DNA from: CAZWIT01 sp964533435
GTDB lineage: Bacteria; Patescibacteriota; Patescibacteriia; UBA1558; GWA2-36-10
Length of the DNA: 9,209 bases
Direction of reading: 5' to 3'
Assembly: GCA_964533435.1 (NCBI GenBank)
Contig: CAZHLU010000038.1
Coordinates: 1-9,209, forward strand
The first letter of the stretch is position 1. Every line of letters begins with the position of its first letter. Made by a program: the position numbers and the translations under genes. A model generated the notes under the pieces. It saw only the letters and a list, made by a program, of their open reading frames with translations. It ran no database searches and was not told where the DNA came from. Positions 4,850 to 9,209 of the stretch are shown one piece after another.

Positions 4850-7450
4850 TTAGATAAATGATTTTTTTTGTAAGTAGTTTTTTAATAACTGAGTACTGGC
4901 TAAATATAAGATAATAATAGTCCCTAAGCCTATAAAGTAGCTGGCTGGGGGCGCTACAAAGCCAAGGTTGCTAGCTAGAGGGGAAAATGGTAGGTAGAGG
5001 CCAATTAAAGAAATACCAATGGTGCTAATAATAAGTGGCCAGCTAGCTCGGCTTTGAATAAATGGTATTTTATTGGTTCTAATTACATGGATAATTAATG
5101 TTTGGCTAAGCAGTGATTCTATAAACCAGCCGGTTTGAAATAAGGCTGGATTGTACCAAGCGTTAAAAGCCCAAAGAAGCATAAAAAAAGTAGCATAATC
5201 AAAGATGGAGCTGACAATGCCAAAAGATAAAATATATTTTTTTACTTTTTTAATGTCCCAAGCAGTTATTTTTTTGAGTTGTTCAGAGTCAACTTGGTCG
5301 GTTGGTATTGTGCTTTGAGAAAGATCGTAGAGTAGGTTATTTAAAAGTATTTGGATAGGTAACATCGGTAAAAATGGTAAAAAGATACTAGTACCAATCA
5401 CGCTAGCCATATTACCAAAATTTGAGCTAGTGGCCATACGGATATATTTGATAATATTTACAAAAATACGTCGGCCCTCCATTACACCGTCTGCTAATAC
5501 CATTAGGTTTTTTTCAAGAAGAATAATATCCGAAGATTCTTTGGCAATATTGGCACCACTGTCTACAGAAATGCCAACGTCGCCAGCTCTTAGGGCCGGA
5601 GCATCATTAATGCCATCGCCTAGGTAGCCAACGACATGGCGATTGTGACGTAAGGCAGTAATAATTTTTTCTTTATGCATTGGCGAAAGCTGAGTAAAAA
5701 TATTATTTTTTTCTACTAAAGAACTTAAGGTTTTAGCATCAGCTTTTTCAATTTGGTCACCAGTAACCAAGCCTTTGATTTTAAAAGAAACTTCTTGGCA
5801 TACTTTTTGAGTAATTAGTTGGTTGTCGCCAGTTAAAATTTTGATATCAATCCCTAGAGAGTGTAATTTTTCAATGGTTTCTTGAGCGCTAGGTTTAGGT
5901 GGATCCAAAAAGGCTAGGTAGCCTAAAAAGGTAAGATTTTTTTCATCGGCTGGGGAATATTTTTCTTTGGTATTAATATTTTTATAAGCCAAGCCTAAGA
6001 CACGAAAGCCGTCCCAGCTTAATTTAGCAAATTCTTTTTGTAAATGAGGGAAAATTTCTTTATTAACCTTATGGGTTTGGCCATTTAATTCATAATAGTC
6101 GCAACGTTCAAAAATTTTTTCGGCTGCTCCTTTGACTACTAAGATTTTTTTGTCATTTTGTTGGTAAATAACGGACAACATTTTTCTTTGGAAGTCAAAA
6201 GGTATTTCGCCTAGTTTTTTAGTGTGAGTCAAAGCGATATTACCGTGATTTAAAATAGCTTGATCTAAAATATTTTTAAAACCACTTTGCAAGTAGCTAT
6301 TAATATAAGCTTGCTTAAGTACTTGAGCGCTATCTTGGTGGTTGATGTCGCAATGTTTTTCTAAGATAATTTGGTTTAATGTTAAGGTGCCAGTCTTATC
6401 GGTGCACAGCACATCCATTGAGCCGAAGTTTTGGATGGAACTTAAGTGTTTAACAATAACTTTTTTCTTAGAAAGCCTTAAAGCGCCACTCGCTAGATTA
6501 GCGCTTACAATCATGGGTAACATTTCGGGAGCTAGACCAACGGTAACAGCTAAAGAAAATAAAAATGCTTGCCAAATATCTCCTTTAGTTAGAAAGTTGA
6601 TTACAAAAACTAATAAGACCATAACAATTACCAGGCGCATTATTAGTTGAGTAAAGCTTTTTAGCCAAAGATCAAAGTTAGTAAGCTCTCTTTCGGCTAA
6701 AATATTTTTTACCATAGAGCCAAAATAACTATTTGGTCCAGTGGCAATTACTACACCTTTAGCAAAACCGCTATCAATGCTGGTGCCCATGAAACAGAGG
6801 TTATCAAAATAAAGAGGACTTTTTTTATTGTCTTTTTCAGTTAATATATTTTTTTCTACTGGCAAAGACTCACCAGTAAACATAGATTGATCGACTAATA
6901 ATCCTTGGCATTCTATTAGCCTTAGATCAGCTGGTACCATGTCTCCAGCTGATAATAAAATGATATCACCAGGGACTATTTTTTTTAGAGCTACTTTTTT
7001 TTCTTCACGTTCTCGTAAAACTAGAGTTGAAATTTTGACTATTTTCTCAAGGCTCGAGGCTGCGTTTTGTGCTTTGGCTTCTTGATAAAATTTGATAAAA
7101 ACACTCAAGAAAACCATGCTTAAAATCATTATTACCGAGCTAATGCTACCAGTAGTTAAAGAAATGGCAGCCAGTATAATAAGTAGGATGATTAAGGGGT
7201 CCTTAAAGGCTAATATTAGTTTTAACCACATTGGTTTAGGGCGCTGACCAAGGGTTTCGTTTAGTCCATATTTTTTTAGGCGCTTGTTAACTTCATTTTT
7301 TTCTAGACCAGAAGCTTTAGTTTTGTATATTTTTAGGACAGATTTATATTCGCTAAGAGCAGCTTTTTTGAGATTATCAAAAATTTGATCAGGTAATTTG
7401 TGATCTTGATGTTTGTGACCATGATGACGAAATAGACGAAGTGGATTCAT
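4850..7450 (-). CDS. mgtA: Magnesium-translocating P-type ATPase (type IIIB, MgtA-like)
   Basis: An 866-residue cation pump of the inner membrane; the family imports Mg2+ driven by ATP. Motifs in order: A-domain TGES (192-195), helix M4 PEMLP (308-312), phosphorylation site DKTGTLT with D351, nucleotide-site KGA (440-442), TGDN (540-543) and hinge GDGINDAP (611-618). Type IIIB assignment rests on AVTVGLAPEMLPMIVSANLA (301-320) and LLNNLLYDLSQSTIP (702-716), which closely follow E. coli MgtA. Length is near the family's roughly 900. The N-terminus is odd: HHGHKHQDH (9-17) is a histidine cluster that might bind metal. It converges on sdpI and diverges from the patatin gene. The predicted leader is only about 9 nt, too short for the Mg2+-sensing leader of enterobacterial mgtA. 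Another divalent cation cannot be excluded. Confidence 0.93.
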   Translation of the reverse strand: MNPLRLFRHHGHKHQDHKLPDQIFDNLKKAALSEYKSVLKIYKTKASGLEKNEVNKRLKKYGLNETLGQRPKPMWLKLILAFKDPLIILLIILAAISLTTGSISSVIMILSMVFLSVFIKFYQEAKAQNAASSLEKIVKISTLVLREREEKKVALKKIVPGDIILLSAGDMVPADLRLIECQGLLVDQSMFTGESLPVEKNILTEKDNKKSPLYFDNLCFMGTSIDSGFAKGVVIATGPNSYFGSMVKNILAERELTNFDLWLKSFTQLIMRLVIVMVLLVFVINFLTKGDIWQAFLFSLAVTVGLAPEMLPMIVSANLASGALRLSKKKVIVKHLSSIQNFGSMDVLCTDKTGTLTLNQIILEKHCDINHQDSAQVLKQAYINSYLQSGFKNILDQAILNHGNIALTHTKKLGEIPFDFQRKMLSVIYQQNDKKILVVKGAAEKIFERCDYYELNGQTHKVNKEIFPHLQKEFAKLSWDGFRVLGLAYKNINTKEKYSPADEKNLTFLGYLAFLDPPKPSAQETIEKLHSLGIDIKILTGDNQLITQKVCQEVSFKIKGLVTGDQIEKADAKTLSSLVEKNNIFTQLSPMHKEKIITALRHNRHVVGYLGDGINDAPALRAGDVGISVDSGANIAKESSDIILLEKNLMVLADGVMEGRRIFVNIIKYIRMATSSNFGNMASVIGTSIFLPFLPMLPIQILLNNLLYDLSQSTIPTDQVDSEQLKKITAWDIKKVKKYILSFGIVSSIFDYATFFMLLWAFNAWYNPALFQTGWFIESLLSQTLIIHVIRTNKIPFIQSRASWPLIISTIGISLIGLYLPFSPLASNLGFVAPPASYFIGLGTIIILYLASTQLLKNYLQKKSFI

Positions 7451-7465
7451 ACTAAGATTTAGTAT
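7449..7465. promoter_or_regulatory. Inverted repeat over the mgtA start codon and transcription start
   Basis: ATACTAA (7449-7455) and TTAGTAT (7459-7465) form perfect 7-bp arms around GAT. The site sits directly downstream of the mgtA -10 and touches the start codon. It could be an operator or a small leader hairpin hiding the start. The role is inferred from position. Confidence 0.4.
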
Positions 7466-7474
7466 ATTATAACA
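7466..7474 (-). promoter_or_regulatory. Extended -10 promoter for mgtA
   Basis: On the minus strand the bases read TGTTATAAT, an ideal extended -10. The region 17 nt further upstream (TCCCCA) is a poor -35. Transcription would start near 7459, leaving about 9 nt before the ATG. Confidence 0.6.
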
Positions 7475-7519
7475 CTTTTATTAAAATATGGGGATGGCTA
7501 TTTAATTTTTTGGTTTAAG

Positions 7520-7528
7520 TGTTATAAT
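7520..7528 (+). promoter_or_regulatory. Extended -10 promoter for the patatin gene
   Basis: TGTTATAAT is identical to the mgtA -10 on the other strand; the shared 12 bases AAGTGTTATAAT form an inverted repeat (7466-7477 and 7517-7528). The -35 is weak. Transcription would start near 7535, about 35 nt before the ATG at 7570. Confidence 0.6.
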
Positions 7529-7569
7529 TTGTTTAGTATAGTTAATATATTAATTTTAAATTTAAAATT

Positions 7570-8349
7570 ATGAAAAAAATAGCGCTAGTTTTATCTGGAG
7601 GTGGCACCAGGGGTTTATCCCATATTGGCGTTTTAAAGGTTTTGGATCAGTTGGATATTAAAATTGATTATATTGCCGGCTGTAGTATTGGTGCTATCAT
7701 TGGAGCGGCTTATGCTGCTGGTAAAAGTGGGCAGGAAATTGAAGATTTTATTTTAAGTCAGAAGACCTACAGACTTTTTAATTTATCAGTCTCTGGTTTA
7801 GGCTTAAGTAGTAGTAAGGGTTTAGAAAAGATTTTAGCTGCTTGGTTACCGGTGAAAAATTTTCGACAACTAAAAACACCTTTATTTATTAATGCTACTA
7901 ATTTATCACAAGGCAAGGAAGTTGTTTTTAGTAAGGGTAATATTTTGGCGGCCATTCGAGCTAGTGTCGCTGTACCGGGTATTTTTGTGCCAGCTAAAAT
8001 AAGGAAAGACCATTTTGTTGATGGTGGTATTTTGAATCAGGTACCACACTCTATCTTGCCTAGTGATACTACGCACTTTTTAGTAGTCAATGCTTCTCCT
8101 TTTGAAAAAATGGGCGCTAAAAATAATTTAAAATTAGTAGATGTTTTAGCTGCATCCTTAAAGATGATGCAAACGGAAATTACTTATTTAAAATTAGCTT
8201 TTATACCTAAGGATAATTTAGTTTTGATTGAGCCAGACTTGCATCAACGTAAACTTTTAGAACGTGGTAAACATTTTCAAACTATTATTAAACAAGGCGA
8301 GTTGGCGGCTTCTAAACAGATTTTAGAATTGTTATCTAAATTGAGATAA
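7570..8349 (+). CDS. Patatin-like phospholipase (RssA/YchK type)
   Basis: A 259-residue patatin-fold acyl hydrolase with a Ser-Asp dyad. The oxyanion-hole glycine loop SGGGTRG is at 9-15, the nucleophile elbow GCSIGA at 37-42 with S39, and the catalytic Asp at D151 in DGG (151-153). The segment IRASVAVPGIFVPAKI (129-144) is the usual block between them. All catalytic features are intact. There is no signal peptide, so it probably acts in the cytoplasm or on the inner membrane surface. The family hydrolyses acyl chains of phospholipids or neutral lipids; the substrate here is unknown. It starts at the first ATG, which puts the glycine loop at the usual position. It has its own divergent promoter and a terminator after the stop, so it is monocistronic. 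Confidence 0.93.
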   Translation: MKKIALVLSGGGTRGLSHIGVLKVLDQLDIKIDYIAGCSIGAIIGAAYAAGKSGQEIEDFILSQKTYRLFNLSVSGLGLSSSKGLEKILAAWLPVKNFRQLKTPLFINATNLSQGKEVVFSKGNILAAIRASVAVPGIFVPAKIRKDHFVDGGILNQVPHSILPSDTTHFLVVNASPFEKMGAKNNLKLVDVLAASLKMMQTEITYLKLAFIPKDNLVLIEPDLHQRKLLERGKHFQTIIKQGELAASKQILELLSKLR

Positions 8350-8388
8350 ATAAAAAACTACCTTTTTGGATATTAGGTAGTTTTTTAT
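8350..8388. terminator. Terminator between the patatin and zinc-ribbon genes
   Basis: The arms at 8350-8363 and 8375-8388 pair over 14 bp, with the core AAAAAACTACCT / AGGTAGTTTTTT and an 11-nt loop. T tracts follow on the plus strand, and the A-rich left arm gives one on the minus strand. It serves the patatin gene and probably also the converging 58-residue gene ending at 8393. Confidence 0.9.
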
Positions 8389-8392
8389 TTTT

Positions 8393-8569
8393 TTAAAATC
8401 TTGGACGCCTTGGCCGATTTTGCACCCATTTGCGGTGGCAGTCACGGCAGCGAATTGGGCGGTCACCTTCTGGCTGGAAAGGCAATTCAGTGATAGCAGT
8501 GCCACAGTCAGAACATTGCCAATTGCCTTGGAACTTTTGACTTGGGCCCGAATTCTTATCTTGATACAT
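8393..8569 (-). CDS. 58-residue CxxC zinc-ribbon protein
   Basis: A short minus-strand gene. Residues 19-22 are CSDC and 41-44 are CRDC, two C-x2-C pairs 18 residues apart. Between them comes GTAITELPFQPEGDRPIR, with the P-F-x-P pattern of the CxxC-x17-CxxC zinc-ribbon family; this copy has one extra residue. The tail is basic (HRKWVQNRPRRPRF), suggesting nucleic-acid or ribosome contact; that role is inferred. The start ATG is the only one available, since an in-frame TAA lies 9 codons upstream. A weak GAGAAG sits about 9 nt before it. The gene is richer in G+C than its surroundings and converges on the patatin gene, sharing the hairpin at 8350-8388. Two longer open frames overlap this stretch, but neither shows any motif; the paired cysteines make this frame the convincing one. 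Confidence 0.85.
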   Translation of the reverse strand: MYQDKNSGPSQKFQGNWQCSDCGTAITELPFQPEGDRPIRCRDCHRKWVQNRPRRPRF

Positions 8570-8602
8570 CTTGTTGGACTTCTCACGTTGTTTTTAGAAT
8601 AA

Positions 8603-8783
8603 AATATTGCTTGATATTTTATAATCTAATAATATTTGATCTTTTAAACAACTTTTAATTATTATTAATAATAAAATTAGCATTAATTGTATTATTTGTC
8701 AATAAAAGTGAGCTTTTTAAGGCCTTTTTATGATCTATTTTGATTTTAGGTATTAGGGGATTATAGACAGTGATTTTAAATTT
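8603..8783. other. AT-rich intergenic stretch without a recognisable gene
   Basis: Between the zinc-ribbon gene and the promoter of the heme lipoprotein I see no ORF above about ten codons and no RNA gene. It contains a perfect but low-complexity AT palindrome, TTATTATTAATAATAA (8659-8674), and should hold the minus-strand promoter of the zinc-ribbon gene, for which I found no convincing -35/-10 pair. Confidence 0.5.
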
Positions 8784-8792
8784 TGCTATACT
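8764..8792 (+). promoter_or_regulatory. Promoter of the cytochrome b5-like lipoprotein gene
   Basis: TAGACA (8764-8769) and TATACT (8787-8792) are 17 nt apart, and TGC precedes the -10 (extended form). The predicted start is near 8799, about 46 nt before the ATG at 8845. Confidence 0.65.
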
Positions 8793-8801
8793 AATTTAAC
8801 T

Positions 8802-8822
8802 AAGTAATATTTGTTATTACTT
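8802..8822 (+). promoter_or_regulatory. Leader hairpin or operator upstream of the heme lipoprotein
   Basis: AAGTAATA (8802-8809) and TATTACTT (8815-8822) form a perfect 8-bp stem around TTTGT, immediately downstream of the predicted transcription start. It could be an operator or a 5' stabilising hairpin. No T tract follows, so it is not a terminator. Confidence 0.4.
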
Positions 8823-8844
8823 GATTATAATTAATTATTATTTT

Positions 8845-9209
8845 ATGAAAAAAATATTTTTTCTTATCAGTTTTATATCTTTGGGTTTTTTATTAACTGC
8901 TTGTACTAAACCTAACACTAATCAGCCAGTTGTTAATCAGCAAGTAAATAGTAATGAACAGCTAATTAACCAAAATACAAATATGACAAATGATCAAAAT
9001 GTTAATGAGCAGGTGCCAGCAGAGGGCACAAATGATCAGTACACTTTGGCTGAAGTAGCGCCACATAACAATGCTAGTGATTGTTGGCTAGTAGCTAACA
9101 ATAAAGTTTATAATGTCACCAGCTTTATTACTAAGCATCCGGGCGGTGACAAGATTTTACTAGGTTGTGGTAAAGATATGACAGAATTTTTTAACACCAA
9201 GCACATGAA
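8845..9209 (+). CDS. Lipoprotein with cytochrome b5-like heme-binding domain (3' truncated by window)
   Basis: The first 121 codons are present; the gene runs off the right edge. Residues 1-19 are a lipoprotein signal (MKKIFF, hydrophobic core) ending in the lipobox LTAC with C20 as the lipid-anchored cysteine. Residues 21-64 are a flexible linker rich in Asn, Gln and Val. From Y66 the cytochrome b5 fold begins: YTLAEVAPHNNASDCWLV (66-83), KVYNVTSFITKHPGG (87-101), then LLGCGKDMTEFFNTKH (105-120). H98 in HPGG and H120 fit the two axial heme ligands. C80 and C108 sit where many bacterial homologues also have Cys (DCW and CGKD). The product would be a membrane-tethered electron-transfer or heme-binding protein on the outer face. 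A good promoter and a leader hairpin lie upstream. The partner oxidoreductase is unknown. Confidence 0.9.
   Translation, partial: MKKIFFLISFISLGFLLTACTKPNTNQPVVNQQVNSNEQLINQNTNMTNDQNVNEQVPAEGTNDQYTLAEVAPHNNASDCWLVANNKVYNVTSFITKHPGGDKILLGCGKDMTEFFNTKHM

Noticed and set aside
7450..7570. Mg2+ riboswitch or leader peptide upstream of mgtA
   Set aside because: The intergenic space is shared with a divergent promoter, and the predicted mgtA leader is about 9 nt, too short for either.
8332..8602. Open frames 8332-8586 (minus, 84 codons) and 8420-8602 (plus, 60 codons)
   Set aside because: Neither shows domain motifs, and both overlap the 58-residue zinc-ribbon frame with its paired cysteines. The first also runs through the terminator hairpin and the patatin 3' end.
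8659..8674. Perfect 16-bp palindrome of A and T
   Set aside because: It is low-complexity AT sequence in an AT-rich intergenic region and could arise by chance; no other signal supports a site.
1..9209. CRISPR array, tRNA/rRNA genes, insertion sequences or phage genes
   Set aside because: No regularly spaced repeats, cloverleaf-like segments, transposase motifs or terminal inverted repeats were seen on either strand.

Overview
This AT-rich window has the look of a Candidate Phyla Radiation / Patescibacteria genome, perhaps a Parcubacteria-like lineage. The evidence is short intergenic spaces, many small membrane or secreted proteins, a ProRS without its editing domain, a tiny C-x2-C ... C-x2-C zinc-ribbon gene of a kind common in that group, and start codons that almost all lack a Shine-Dalgarno (SD) sequence. 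Taxonomy is an inference from style and gene content; no marker gene such as rRNA is present. Standard stop codons (TAA, TGA, TAG) fit: the long ORFs show no in-frame TGA that would suggest recoding.

Layout. 1-526: the last codons of a MacB/FtsX-type ABC permease, then a small exported DUF5666-like protein and a strong terminator. 526-1576: an extended -10 promoter, a membrane-anchored M23 (LytM) peptidase and a small three-helix membrane protein. 1580-2904: a promoter, a 411-residue prolyl-tRNA synthetase with a zinc knuckle in place of the editing domain, and a terminator hairpin. 2916-3377: rlmH, starting just past that hairpin. 3374-3740: a separate promoter, a long leader and a 67-residue hydrophobic protein with the only good SD in the window. 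3774-4844: an sdpR-sdpI two-gene operon with a near-consensus promoter whose -10 overlaps a palindromic operator, closed by a bidirectional terminator. 4850-7450 (minus strand): an MgtA-type P-type ATPase converging on sdpI. 7450-7570: a compact divergent promoter region with two mirrored extended -10 elements. 7570-8388: a patatin-like phospholipase and its terminator. 8393-8569 (minus strand): a 58-residue zinc-ribbon protein hidden among longer spurious frames. 8784-9209: a promoter, a leader hairpin and the first 121 codons of a lipoprotein carrying a cytochrome b5-like heme domain, cut by the window end.

How they work together. Most genes serve the cell envelope: ABC export, murein cleavage, SdpI immunity/signalling, divalent cation transport, lipid hydrolysis and a heme lipoprotein. 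ProRS and RlmH are translation housekeeping. The clearest regulatory circuit is sdpRI, in which the family model is that SdpR represses its own operon and SdpI at the membrane relieves repression. No full toxin operon (sdpABC) is visible. A small hydrophobic protein of unknown function lies directly upstream of sdpR, and whether the two are linked is an open question.
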